From positions 277,265 to 341,264 of the forward strand of contig NBIV01000060.1 in assembly GCA_003194525.1 (NCBI GenBank): DNA of 64,000 nucleotides, read 5' to 3'. Position 1 is the stretch's first letter; every line of letters begins with the position of its first letter. The notes under the pieces are model-generated. The model saw only the letters and a program-made list of their open reading frames with translations. It was not told the DNA's origin and ran no database searches. Of this stretch, positions 32,550 through 43,436 are shown piece by piece. A program made the translations under genes and the position numbers. The stretch is from Gracilariopsis chorda (taxonomy: Eukaryota > Rhodophyta > Florideophyceae > Gracilariales > Gracilariaceae).

Positions 32550-33006
32550 CTATTCCATGGAATCCTTATCTGCATATGAAATAAAATCTTGGGGTACCAC
32601 GCAGTTTTGAGCGAAGAGTACCAGTTCGTGTCTCAGGATGTACTTGATATGCATATAATGATACTTCATGTCATTCGTGGGAGAATGCACGAGAAAAAGG
32701 GCCTTTTCTCTTGTAAAGAAACGTACGTCATGATCTGGCCCTAACCCGGAAGAGTTTCTTACCGAACGCAACGCAGCCGCAAAGTTGTCCGGATTGTGTC
32801 CATCGTTCGTGGGAAAATTGTAGAGCAGCCTTGTTGCGAGTCCGTGGCGTTCTATCGCGTTCTGCTCCACTCCATGCAGCCCAGTTTCTTGCATTGTCGC
32901 AAGGTGCAAAAGATAGTTCACTGTGACTTTCGTTGGTTCCATGTTGTGAAGTGTTGTTCTCGACGTAACTCATCCACTCTCGTACCATTATGCAGTCAAA
33001 CGGCAC
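32550..33006 (-). CDS. hypothetical protein within the insert
   Basis: A 130-codon frame from the ATG complementary to 32940-32942 (MEPTKVTVNYLLHL...GLGPDHDVRFFTREKALFLV) to TGA-side 32550. A second frame just upstream (33006 to ~32945: MPFDCIMVREWMSYVENNTS) may be its N-terminus, joined by a short intron or a frameshift. No domain recognised. The regular mix of hydrophobic and charged residues favours real coding sequence. Confidence 0.4.
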
Positions 33007-33391
33007 GGTCCAATGAAGGCGTCTAAGAGCCTCAACACCTACTTTGAGTTGCGAAGCGAGACTCGTACAGAGTACAGGAAGCTACGGTGGTTGCCAATAA
33101 TACTCATCCATGCAGTGAACAACGACAGAAAGATGTTGGTAAATTATCTGTGGAAAATACCGTCTCAAAAAATTTGAGGGTGACGAGAATCCTCGAATAT
33201 TATTGGTTGATTGTGGGGACGAGGTCATGAAATTTCGCTCAAGAAGCACTCTCTCTGACCAGCACCGAAATCTTCAGCAGTCTGGTCATCTGTGATAATC
33301 TTTGAAGCCGCGTATACAATTAACTTGATTTGTTGAAGCGCCCTTTTCTCCCTGTTTTTCTTCTTTCTCACCAAAGGCGGAGTAATCAGCA
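33007..33391. other. spacer within the insert
   Basis: No supported feature. Confidence 0.3.
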
Positions 33392-33802
33392 ATGCGGACG
33401 TATTATTGTGTCGAGAGTTTCAGAAACAATTGTCGCGAGTCAAATGGATTGATTGGTTCCAGTCCGAGTCACTTTTGTCTGGCGTGCAAGCATCCAATTC
33501 CTAGTACATGTGGAACTGTGCCCGAGCCATCAATTTCTCGTAGATATGCCTCTGGTTGCCCAGGTGAAGGTTCTGGCGCTCGAAAGGTTTGTAGTGAATG
33601 TCACCTCAAACCCTGTACAATCAATAAATCGGTGACTCGAAATGAAGCTTCTCATACGTATCTGGTTATGGATGATGTGCTTCCAAAGCATGTGCAAAGC
33701 TTCACATACAGTGTCAGTCAATATCAACCCGTTAGGAGGTCTTTCAATCACAGCGTTCATATAGCTTGCACCACGAATTCAAACCCGTTTATGGAGGCGT
33801 AA
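33392..33802 (+). CDS. hypothetical cysteine-rich small protein
   Basis: 136 residues from an ATG. The central region is cysteine-rich (FCLACKHPIPSTCG..., then CPGEGSGARKVCSECHLKPC), with CxxC pairs that could bind zinc. No family recognised; may be a transposon-encoded regulator or a chance frame. Confidence 0.35.
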   Translation: MRTYYCVESFRNNCRESNGLIGSSPSHFCLACKHPIPSTCGTVPEPSISRRYASGCPGEGSGARKVCSECHLKPCTINKSVTRNEASHTYLVMDDVLPKHVQSFTYSVSQYQPVRRSFNHSVHIACTTNSNPFMEA

Positions 33803-33985
33803 ATAATCAAAAGGCAGAGTCTGATACTACCCGGAATCAAGCACCGCTCATTCTGTGCAGATCATGATCTATAAATTTCTCGAAAGCAAAGAAATGCCGC
33901 AAAGGCTCGTCGGTATAGAGCGCGGCATAAGAAAGCAATCAATCAGAGGGCAAGATCACGATACAGCAAGGATAAAACTCAAGTT

Positions 33986-34619
33986 TCAACACAAGCTTCC
34001 GAGCTCAGCAGCAACGGATCTCTTCCCAAAAACTCGAAAACAACTGAACACTCCGGAGATGCAGCGCATACAAGCATCGAATCTAAACCGTGTTTTCTTA
34101 GTGTTCGTAACGATATGAACGCCAATGAAGAGAATGCTAGTGATGGCCAATACCATGTTCATACTGTGACTGACGTCTACGAAGTTAGACGGTCGTTTCA
34201 TATATTTAAACGCAGCTGCTCCATCACTCCAAGCCGTGGCGCCGTTTTTCGAGTACAGGTTCACAGCACAGGTGATAGAGTGTTGCTGCGGAGGTCTTTG
34301 GATGGCGGCAAAAACTAAGTTGACTTTGCCATCAAACACTCTATGAGTGGATTCATATCGAACCAAGTATGGTTCTCTTCGCTTCTCCGCAGCCCACCGT
34401 GCATCGATTTTTGGGCCCGTGCTGTTGAGAATAAAGCATCCTGTCGGTGATGGAGTACTCGTCAATGTAGCTGACCACAATTTCATTTGGGTCATTTTCC
34501 TTCTTGGTTAGATTATTGTAGATAGACCTCGGTGTTGTCCCGTGGTAGAAGCGGAACACCCCATGGTAACCAAGCTTGGAATTATTGCAACGCACGCCAC
34601 TATGACCAAACCTCTTCAT
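33986..34619 (-). pseudogene. possible ISXO2/Merlin-like DDE transposase relic
   Basis: Two - strand frames, 34619 to about 34430 and 34495-33986, join into one reading. It contains NEIVVSYIDEYSITDRMLY (an IDE block as in the first catalytic motif), WSDGAAAFKYMKRPSNFVDV followed by SHS, and IGVHIVTNTKKTR. The order recalls the D...D...GVHTNT pattern of ISXO2/Merlin transposases. There is one frameshift, and the last motif is altered. Assignment is tentative. Confidence 0.35.
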
Positions 34620-35993
34620 GTGGGACGTGGAAGGGGCGTTGCATGTAGCGGTCCCAGCTCAGATGCTCTATAGTCTGACGGCAAAGGGACTAATTCTGAC
34701 TGTATGCAAATCTCCACTTTCCAGAAATGTCATCAGAAGAAGAGGCGGTGGTTGAATACGACAAGAGAGGTTATTGACGTCAGCACACTTTGTGCCCATG
34801 CCAACGTGCACACATAAGCCCACAGCGCCCAAGGAAGTGTCAGAGTTCGCATGATGCTTCCCAATATGGCAGTGTACACAAGGAAACGAATTTGCTGTGA
34901 TGACGCCAATAGTGAAGCTGCTGAGAAATGTTGTTGGAAGCAGCTGTGATATATTCGGTGCAGCTAGATATCAGGGAGGAAGAAAGCGGAATATTGGCAA
35001 AAGAATGTCGAGTGCAGTGACTTGTAACCAAGGCAGGGAACGTAAGACATGCCAAGCACCCGCTCATGACGATGTATATGCACTAACACAACTTAGAGCA
35101 CGTATTGTATCTTCATCACAGCAGAGAAAAACGAGGTAGTCTTGTAACGTAATGAAGTTGTTGCGATCGAAACACGACGTTGGCTATCTTCGTTCACCGA
35201 CAATTTCTCACCGAGAAGCTTTCGGTCACAAGACCTGTACACTTAGAAGCGTACGCTGGCGGCTCCCAGCGAACGGTAGCGGACGGCGTGGAACGACCGT
35301 TTCCGCGAGTGTTAAGTGGCCGTTGGATGGCGACAGTTGCACATGGTCGATGACGTGCTTGTTTTCTCCTGGAAAGTAGCCTTGCCAATGAGGTTCTAGT
35401 CCAAAAACCATCTTGATGATTGCCAAAAAGCCTCTTCTGACAAAACCCATGACACGTACTGGATCTTATGCAATGCTTCTCTCAATTGGCACTTTGCTCT
35501 CTGAGAGAGAGATTCTCTCGTGTGGCTCACTGACGTGCTTGCATTCGACAGTAAGGTGCTGTACCGAAGTACCAAGGGCGATTGCCAACCCTTAAAGCCG
35601 TATGCCACGGCCATTATTCACAACTCTCATCAAGTAACCTTGCTAGAGGCTCGTGGCATGCCAGGGGAGTACGCAACGGATTCCTTGAGCAGATGTTGTC
35701 GCGGGTGCTCTTGCCATGATTAAAGAAGCTTCTCAAAACCTTTCATTTGTTCATGATTGTTTTTACCAAAACAAGGTGATCCGTTACACCTACCATCCCA
35801 CACAAGAGGACTGTCAACCAGAAATTCTTTGGACCTTGTGCTCGGAGGGAGGCACGGATGAATCAATACTCCGAATCGACTCATGTGAAGACCCGGAACG
35901 ATTGCCTCGTGCGTACCAAGTTCTTTTCATCAGCCGATTGCGATCCAATTGGCAGGGGGGTGGAACAAGTTGTGCAACTTTGACAACATCTTC
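34620..35993. other. unassigned 1.4 kb upstream of the PNPase copy
   Basis: Several short frames. A - strand reading at about 35614-35226 (GLEPHWQGYFPGENKHVIDHV...) looks protein-like but is frame-broken and unidentified. The right end is the PNPase 5' flank; a TGA at 35886-35888 closes the PNPase frame upstream. Confidence 0.3.
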
Positions 35994-38228
35994 ATGTGGG
36001 GTCGCACCACTGCAGCGTGGGCCGCAAGCGCATCGGTGCAGCTCCCATCCCCACAATCGCCACTCTCGTCCAGCCTTTCTCTCTCTACAAACCGTTTGGC
36101 ACGCCTGGCTCCTTCATCAACGGTCCTCCGCTGTGCCGACGCTACTATTCTCGCCACTGCTGCCCCCAACTCCTACCTTACGATTGACTTCCGCTCAAAA
36201 TCTGCAGCTGTCAGAGTTTTTCCCCTCACATGGAGCCGCAAAGAGCAACAACCAGCGCTTCGGGAAACGATCACAGCTCGACTGACTGATCGTTCATTAC
36301 GCCCTGCAACGCCAGGTGCACATGTATGCGTAAACTTTTTTGGCACCCGCCGCACTTCGGATCCACCTTTGGATGCACTTGCTGTCATTGCTGCCTCGGC
36401 TGCTACTGGAGGTCTAACAAGCTGGAGTGGGCCCATTGCAGCTGCGCGCGTTTCGTACGTCGATGGTTGCTTCGTTCCGTTCCCAGCTGAGCCTGTTGAG
36501 TCAAAAGCAGAGCTTTCTACGTTTGTTGCCATTAATGAAAGACAACGAGTGCTCTGTCTTTCGATCCAGGCAGCTAATGCACCGGATTCTCTTGTGAACG
36601 ATGCGGTAGCAGAGGTCATAGAAGCTGCTTTTCCACTTGTTCAGCTGCAGAAGGATTATCATTAAATGCTGTTAGATCTTCGAGAGCGAGAAGGCTTGTC
36701 CTCTTTTCCAAGGTACCATCCACAACAGCAACAGCGGTCGGAAGCCTTGCCAGTCCCTGACGAAGCAATCACTGATGAAATACACCACCACGTGATTGAG
36801 GAATACAACAAAGCTTTCGTTGAGTGCCAAGATCATCCCGGAAAAGCGCACCGAGCACATATCTTGACAAGCGCCCAGCAGGAGGTACTCGATCAGTACA
36901 ATACATATAGTCTCTCTCATGTTTCTCGTATCATAGATACGGCGGCACGTGAAGCATTTCGATCCAGGATCTTTAATGATCGGTGTCGCCTTGATGGGCG
37001 TGTACCTTCTCAAGTACGCCCACTGAGAGCAGAAACTTCTGTATTGCCAGGTGATGTGCACGGCTCTGCTTTATTTGAGCGAGGCGATACGCAAGTGCTC
37101 GCTCATGCAACTATTGGCCTTCTCGCTCGGGCGGCAAAGGTGGAAGAATACATTGACGGAGCAGACCAGAGACCATTTTTTGTTCACTACAGCTTTCCTT
37201 CTTACGCCACCGGAGAGCCCGGTGGTCCGTCAACGTTTTCGAGCAGGCGAGAAGTCGGCCATGGAGCGCTTGCTGAGGATGCGATTGCTCCTGTCTTGGA
37301 GTCCTGTCCGTATGCCCTTCGAGTATCAGCGGAGGTCTTAGCCTCTGATGGGAGTAGTTCTATGGCGGCAGTCTGTGCTGATTCCATGGCACTTCGCGAC
37401 GCTGGAGCTCGTATTACGCAAGATGTTGCTGGGGTTGCTATGGGGCTGGTAACAGACGGCGATGAGGAAATTATTCTTACGGACATTCTGGGCGTGGAGG
37501 ATCACTATGGTGAAATGGATATGAATGTCAAAGGCACAAGGGAGGGTATAGCTGCATGTCAACTGGACACCAAGCATCCAGAGAGACTCTCTGAGCAAAC
37601 TCTAAAGGAAGCTTTATCTCAGGCAAGAAAGGCACATGAGCATATTTTGGATCACATGCAGGGTCAGCAAGCGCAGTGTATGCCATATCATGCATCAAGA
37701 GTTGCCGAAGTACAGGTAGAGATAAATGGTGTGCGAACTTTGCTTAGGGACCGGGGTGCATTTTTGAGAGATATAAAAGAACGAAAAGTCTCTAAGCTTT
37801 TGTACGACCCCAGGAAACAAGTGGTCTCTGTTGAGGCTCCAAACGAAGAAGCTGAACAGCGGGCTTGTAAACCAGTATCCCAAGCTGTTGGCGATTTGAA
37901 ACTCGGCGTAAAGGTTGATGCAAATGTAGAAGAAGCTAGGCAGTCTTCTGCCGTGGTCTAAACTGATAATGGTGTCGAAGGAGTTTTGCATGTTTCAAAA
38001 ATGATGGTGAATCCAGTCTTTGGAGATGACCGCTTTCCGGACGCACGACGAGAGGTCTCAAAACGCGATCGATTACAAGTGGTCGTTCTTGAAGCAGACC
38101 AGGAGCGCAGAATCCTTCGATTTGGACTGACCAAACGAACTGAGCGCGCTACTCAGTTGGAGAATGGGATAGATGATGCTCTTGCAGCGATTGCGGTATC
38201 CGGGGACTCTCAACAAGGCAAAGGATGA
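35994..38228 (+). pseudogene. PNPT1/pnp: organellar polynucleotide phosphorylase copy, two in-frame TAA codons
   Basis: Polyribonucleotide nucleotidyltransferase degrades RNA 3' to 5' with phosphate in mitochondria or plastids. The reading begins at the first ATG after an upstream stop, with a Ser/Ala/Arg-rich, acid-poor presequence (MWGRTTAAWAASASVQL) suited to organelle import. Then come the first RNase PH domain (ETITARLTDRSLRPATPG), a helical linker, the second RNase PH domain (LDGRVPSQVRPL, HGSALFERGDTQ, REVGHGALAE, DGSSSMAAVCADSMALRDAG, TDILGVEDHYGEMDMNVKG), a KH region (VQVEINGVRTLLRDRGAFL) and an S1 domain (TDNGVEGVLHVSK). In bacterial PNPase the GDMD block is catalytic; here it is GEMD. 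The frame is unbroken for 2.2 kb except TAA at 36663-36665 (linker) and 37959-37961 (in S1), so it is probably a decaying duplicate. Ends in TGA. Confidence 0.85.
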
Positions 38229-39773
38229 GAACTGGAATTCTATACTTTGTTTGAAAATGTGATCCGAACTGCGAACGCTTTGCACAGGCATCGAAGCTAC
38301 TGTGGCAGGTTGTTCTTTAATCGTAAACATGATACTGTGTTTGTACGAAATCAAGCCCCATAGGTGTCATTTCTAAGCGTTACGTCTGCCCTCAACATCT
38401 CTACGACTTCCGTTGGGGGAAGGACTGTTTGGCTTTTGACTGCTACCCGTCTTACTGGATCTGTCCTTGTTCCCTTCTGCAATAGGGTGCCCCGTTGCCC
38501 AAGGATTTATCCATCGTGCCTAAAGATTTCCTTTACACTTGTCATGATAACGAATGTCCTCCTCACCTGTCGCCATATATTGGCCTTCTAAATTTTGAGA
38601 AGCGAATGTTGATACTCTACCTCTTTGACTCGGCCACCACTTCATAATGCTTTTTCCCATTCGCTCTCATAATCATTTTCCTGCTGTAGGCTAACTTCAC
38701 TCTTGCAATTCGTCAGAATCTAATCGGACGGGAAACTCCTTTGCCGGTTTTTGGTTTCGATGAACAGCGCGTCGTCATTTTTTTCTCGCAGTGTCAATGT
38801 GTCTAAGAGCGAGGAGAGCAATTTTGTCTTCGCCTTTGGGTACCGACACAATCGGCCCGAGAACGGACGAGACCATTTCTTCCTCAAGTTTGATATTCGG
38901 ACAGAGAAACAGTCGACAATGAAAACGTTAAGGAATGATGGTTCAGCGAAGCAAAATACGTTGCAATTCGGCTTCACTAAGGACCTTCTCTCTCAGTTCT
39001 CGCTTTATGCTCCGGTGTATTGGAGTTTTTGATTCCAAAGTAGCTGAGGACCAGAGCTTTGATAAGAACGCCTTCGAATTTACCTGCGCTCACAAAGGAA
39101 CTACCAAGAAGTCCACGTTTTGCAGTCCAAATGTGCTCGTCATTACAGAGCGTTGGAAAACGTTCAAGATTAAAGATGGGCATCGATACCTAGCGCAATG
39201 TAGACGCTCTTTCAAATGATAGCGACTGCGAAGCGGTAACTTCTGTTGCAGCTCAAGACTGAAGTCATACATACATCGAAAGAAATGGAGCCCCAAACAT
39301 TGTCATCAATCCATGATGGATTACTATACGTTCTCCCTTGACGAGCCCGACATTGTACGTCGCTCCAATAATGACAAAATCGGACATTGTGCCGCTCATA
39401 TCACTCCTTCGCACTTTTCAGGGTTACAATCTGGTGAATGAGACTTCCACGGCTTTCACGCAAGGTGGTGTAGGGTAACATTCAAACACCGATGTCACAA
39501 AATGGTGAGTACACATTGTGCGTACGTACGTACAGATGATCCCTAAAGCGATTCCCCGAACCGACGTTTTCCCTGCAAAGATCCACAAATGCTCGAGCTC
39601 TTGATATTCTCAGTCTCCAGCTTCTTTTGTGGATCTTTGAACGAGTTAGTAATGATTCAGTTTCATACGAACCAACGAAATGGCATTTGATGGATTGTTT
39701 GTAGTAGCGAAGTTGCATTCTTAAGGCAACTTCTGTCCTTCAAGAAAAGACTTTAAGAAGTACAGTTGTTCCT
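38229..39773. other. spacer between PNPase and eIF2B-epsilon copies
   Basis: Contains the left copy of the 117-bp direct repeat (38611-38727). Short frames on both strands (38720-38977 -, 38751-39032 +, 38935-39219 +) have no recognised domain. One may be a decayed exon set. Confidence 0.35.
38611..38727. repeat. 117-bp direct repeat, left copy
   Basis: About 86% identical to 42429-42545 in the same orientation (shared ACTCTACCTCTTTGACTCGG and CATAATGCTTTTTCCCAT). The pair brackets the eIF2B-epsilon block, 3.7 kb. Confidence 0.8.
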
Positions 39774-42149
39774 CTATTCTTCATCCTCTTCGTCTTCATC
39801 ATCAGAACTCTCTAACCACACCAGAAAATCAGCCATTGTGTTCAGAAGCGAACCATCTTTATGTCCTGCTTCAACCTCGCGTCGTTCGTTAGCAGCCCAG
39901 TTGAGAATGCCAGTGCCCTCCAGAAAGTCCTTATCAAACATGGCCTTGAACATGGACATCAACAAAGTTCCATTTGGTCCTGACATCCGTGCCATATGCG
40001 TCGCAGTTTGCGTACTATGCTCGGTGTCTTCATATGTGAATGATTCAATCAAGGATTTGAACCTATCAAGGCCATCAACGGCACGTCCCTAAAGTTCTGC
40101 CACACCTTCCTCCGATTTCTCCACTGCTTGAGCAATTCCAATGTAAATTGCAGCCAGCTTCTCTGCAAAACAAGTATGATACGCAAGCTTTAACGAGTTT
40201 ACCTCCAGCGCTGTATTCTCCTCGTCAATATCTTCCTCAAAGGTACGACTGATTTTTTCAAACGCCTCCGTCACAAACTCTTCCATTCTATTGTCATCGT
40301 TACTGGCATTGGCCTCTTCTTGAAGATTAACAGTATGCATGCCAGCCACAATTTCATCAATATCACCATTTGCACCTCTCTCATCTCGTTCTAGGACTCT
40401 GTCGACGGCATCTACGTACTCGTCTTCTTCATCCTCGTCCTCTTCCAGTTCGTCCCGTTCATCGCTTTCGTAATTTGGAGTTACCGGGTGCTCGATGAAG
40501 AATGGATCCAGCGCAACAGCGTAGGAATACTCAACCAGCCGTCCGTCACATACATTGCTCACATCACCTTCGCTCCATTCGTGACTCAAATCAACCATAT
40601 GTTTGAGTTCGGCGTCTAAGACCTCAGGAGCATCCGCTTCATGATCCATGACATCGGCGGCATTATCATTGTCAGGGGCTGCTCCATCGTTCTCCTCGCC
40701 AAATAAAACGCCCTCACCATCCACGTCCTCTTCCTCATCGTCTTCGTGCTCTCCTTCTTCGCCTCCGCGCTCCTCCACCTCATCTTCCTTAATGCGTTCT
40801 TCTTCGTTGTGCCCTTCCTCTCCGTCTTTGGCATCCTCTTGTTCCTTCACGTCCTCTTGTCCATGCTCAATCTCGTGCCATTTGTCAACCTCGTGTCCTT
40901 CCCTGACCTCATGTCCTTCCTCATCAGTGTCTTGTCTTGTGGTTTTTCCTCATCATGCGCAAAGAAAGAATAGCTTTGTATGGTACTGCATGCAGGACCA
41001 ACACGTAACCCACTTTTAAAATAGCAATTGTCGGGAATGATGGAGTCCATAAGGACCTTGCGCTCTTTCTCTAGAATACTTCGACGGACATAAGAACGGT
41101 CGGCAATCTCAGTACCATCCATTACAATACTGCGTACAGTAGAGACGTCTTTGCCAATCTTGACGTTGTTACAGATACCGCTATCAAAGATATGAGTGCT
41201 CATGTCAATAGTGAAGTTGTCTTCTACTGCGCAATTCTCAACGACGTATGCCGTCTGGAGTTGATGAGCTTGGCCGTTCTTAGCGTGATCATTGAAAACC
41301 TGCTCTTCATACGGTTGCATCCAGCCGTTAAGCACATCCAGCGTCGTCTGTGCGAAAGATGCCAGCGAAGTAATACGCGACGCATATTCTCGCTTCGCAG
41401 AATCGACAAAATGTGCATACATTCGGTTTCCAAACACTTCAGCTTCACCGCCGTCAAGCTTCTCCTTAATGTACGAACGCATGATCATAGTAAAAATTCT
41501 CTCTAAACTCTAGTAACAGCTCTGGTGAACCCACGTCAAGACCGCAGTCCAGCACATTCGACACGAAGTCGAATTGAGCGCCGCTTTGGAGCGCAGCCTT
41601 GTGCTCGAGAACATCGATGGATATGGCGGTTCGGTTGTTGGTGGTGTACTTTACCAACGTGCCAGTTCGTTTCTCGACAACAGCAATGAGTCCCTTCCAC
41701 GCCGTTCCAGCGCCGTGGCGAAACACCGTTGTGAGAAGCCAATTACGATCTTCACTGCGTGGCTTCTTATGCTGATCAACCAGCTTAGATACATCTACAT
41801 TGAACAAAGATCCCGCAGTGACCAATACGAAGTCATCGGTGGGGCGAAGATCGTCGTGACGGTCAAGATCTCTCAATGCATCGTCTTCGCCGTTCCACGA
41901 TGAGGACGAAAGAGTGCTGACATGGAGCCGTTGCAACGGATCGGAGTAGTGATGAGACACGGGCTTTGAGGATAGGATGACGGCTTCCTTGACTCCGGAT
42001 CGTGCGAGTACGGCGAGCTGCCATGTGAGAATTGACGTGTTGAGTACCTTCTTACCTGACGCGAGGTTGGGTGCTGCCTCAGCATTGCAGGAGTCAGCGA
42101 AGATAACGGCCTTCAACTGCTCGTCAGAGTTGTGGTTTGCAGACGTCAT
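39774..42149 (-). pseudogene. EIF2B5: eIF2B-epsilon copy with two frameshifts and an in-frame TAG
   Basis: The catalytic subunit of the guanine-nucleotide exchange factor for eIF2. ATG at the complement of 42147-42149. Order: nucleotidyltransferase-like domain (LKAVIFADSCNAEAAPNLAS...), left-handed beta-helix with hexapeptide-like repeats (NCAVEDNFTIDMSTHIFDSG, VKIGKDVSTVRSIVMDG), a long acidic linker, then the W2/HEAT exchange domain (EAFEKISRTFEEDI...NSLKLAYHTCFAEKLAAIY) and the typical acidic end FLVWLESSDDEDEEDEE before TAG. It is broken by a 1-nt shift near 41480, another at an A5 run (40941-40949), and TAG at 40089-40091. The nucleotidyltransferase domain is short and diverged. It would be non-functional as written and is probably a duplicate; errors in homopolymers could explain some breaks but not the TAG. 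Confidence 0.85.
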
Positions 42150-43093
42150 GTTGAAATGTTACGAGAACAGTTGATCCAAAAACCGGCAACGAAGTTTGAA
42201 ATGAATGGGAAGCAAAAGAGAAGCGCGGAAGGAAAAGAGGAACGATCTCAGTTGACCGGCACGAACAAGCAAAGCTCATGCTATACTCGCCAGTGACAAG
42301 CGGCGTCCAACGCAAAAACGCACACGCACGGACCTGACGGACCTCAAACAGGCGCTAGACGCAGCCAGACTGTGGCACAACTGGGAGCGGGACGGCGGTG
42401 CGTCAGGCGCTTCCAAGTTTAGAATGGTAATACTCTACCTCTTTGACTCGGCCACTTCGTCATAATGCTTTTTCCCATGCGCTGTCAAGATCATTTTCCT
42501 CCTATACGCTAACTGCACTCTTGCAATTCTTCAGAATGTAATCGAGGCAGAAGCAAAGCATTATCTCGTGACTGAAACCTACGCGTGCTCAATGGAACAG
42601 CGTGACCACATCAGCGCTTTTCGGCCTTGGACACGCGGTGGTTGCCACTCACGTGTCAAGTATCACAGTCATGATGACTCCATCTGTGGGAAGAAGTTTA
42701 AAGCGGGCTGGGCGTCAGCTTCGTCGTGATGCATTGCGCAACGTAGTTACCCAGTTCGTAAGCATACCAATCTTCTTAACTGTGAACATCGCGAACGACA
42801 TTCACATGCGGTACTATGGCGCATTCTTAAGCAAAAGCGCATTTGGAAGCACGAGGATGTGTATAGTGCATTTGGAAGGCGAAAGGAGATCAAGTGTGTG
42901 CGCCGAGTTGCGACAGTTTTCATACCTTGACTCCTTCATGGAGCTGGTCTCCATTTGCATTTCGATTGAGCATGAAATGCTGACGACAATCCTGTGCACC
43001 CCCAGGGTGCACAGCCATTTGCACTCCACTTGAATTCACAGTAGCCTAAATTTGTCAAAATGCACTCACAGCACCCTCAGAAAATTGAAAATA
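42150..43093. other. right end of the 17.2-kb insert
   Basis: Holds the second copy of the 117-bp repeat (42429-42545), a perfect 10-bp hairpin CTGTGCACCC-CCA-GGGTGCACAG (42992-43014) and inverted copies of the subterminal motif GAGTGCAWWTGG. A + strand frame at 42602-43033 has no recognised domain. Confidence 0.5.
42429..42545. repeat. 117-bp direct repeat, right copy
   Basis: Partner of 38611-38727. Lies just upstream of the eIF2B-epsilon start codon side of the block. Confidence 0.8.
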
Positions 43094-43326
43094 TTTCTTG
43101 TAGGGGGAGTCGATGCCGTATTCCCCTGCGGGGGTGATAACGAGGGCAAAAGGAGTTTCCGGGGTTCCCGGTCGGGGGTACCATTCCGGGATGAAGCGGC
43201 GCCAGCACGGCTCGAACTTGTCCGTATAGGGATACGGGGTACGAACCGGACTTCGGAAGTGTCCGCGTTGTCACGGGAGCGACTACGCGTCATCACTGGC
43301 TCCGCATCGGAGGGATTTCTCGACAT
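43094..43326 (-). pseudogene. element A gag, N-terminal part
   Basis: About 78 codons from the ATG complementary to 43324-43326 (MSRNPSDAEPVMTRSRS...) to the insertion site. Matches the gag start of element B (MSRTSSLSEPVIMCSRS), including the shared EVRFV and GAASSRN/GGASSRN blocks, which confirms that the two halves of element A belong together. Confidence 0.8.
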
Positions 43327-43417
43327 GAGAAAATACCGTTACGACGGGAAACGATCACGGAACTTTCGGTGAATGCAAACAAACCTCGTAAGAGTGAAAA
43401 CAAAAAAAAAACCGATT

Positions 43418-43433
43418 CTAAGTCGGGAGACCA
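43418..43433 (-). promoter_or_regulatory. element A primer binding site
   Basis: The + strand reads CTAAGTCGGGAGACCA, i.e. a tRNA 3' end including CCA, three bases inside the 5' LTR. Element B keeps CTAAGTCAGGAGACCA at 54987-55002 with the same 3-base spacing. The CGGGAGACCA ending resembles tRNA-Tyr of yeast; the primer identity is inference. Confidence 0.75.
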
Positions 43434-43436
43434 CTT

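Larger units (their letters stand above)
25919..43093. mobile_element. 17.2-kb insertion in element A gag, flanked by ATTT
   Basis: The gag gene of element A is interrupted here and resumes at 43094. Comparison of the two sides shows a 4-bp ATTT at 25915-25918 and 43094-43097; removing the insert and one copy leaves gag in frame (PPTRN then FFQGP). Ends are TGCAAAATTTGG (left) and, inverted, ATTTTCAATTTTC (right): similar but not a clean inverted repeat. Both ends carry copies of a GAGTGCAWWTGG-like subterminal motif (25941, 26021; inverted at 43061-43068 and 43015-43027). The interior has a TNP2-type transposase, a divergent companion ORF, a possible ISXO2-like relic and decayed copies of PNPase and eIF2B-epsilon. 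A 3-4 bp duplication with subterminal repeats fits a CACTA/TNP2-class element, but the ends lack CACTA. Confidence 0.75.

Noticed and set aside
35994-38228. Alternative genetic code with TAA/TAG as sense codons
   Set aside because: The PNPase, eIF2B and chromodomain breaks suggested it, but eIF2B-epsilon ends with TAG exactly after its typical acidic tail, and the 31148-32476 gene ends with TAA. eIF2B also has frameshifts. Pseudogene decay explains this better.
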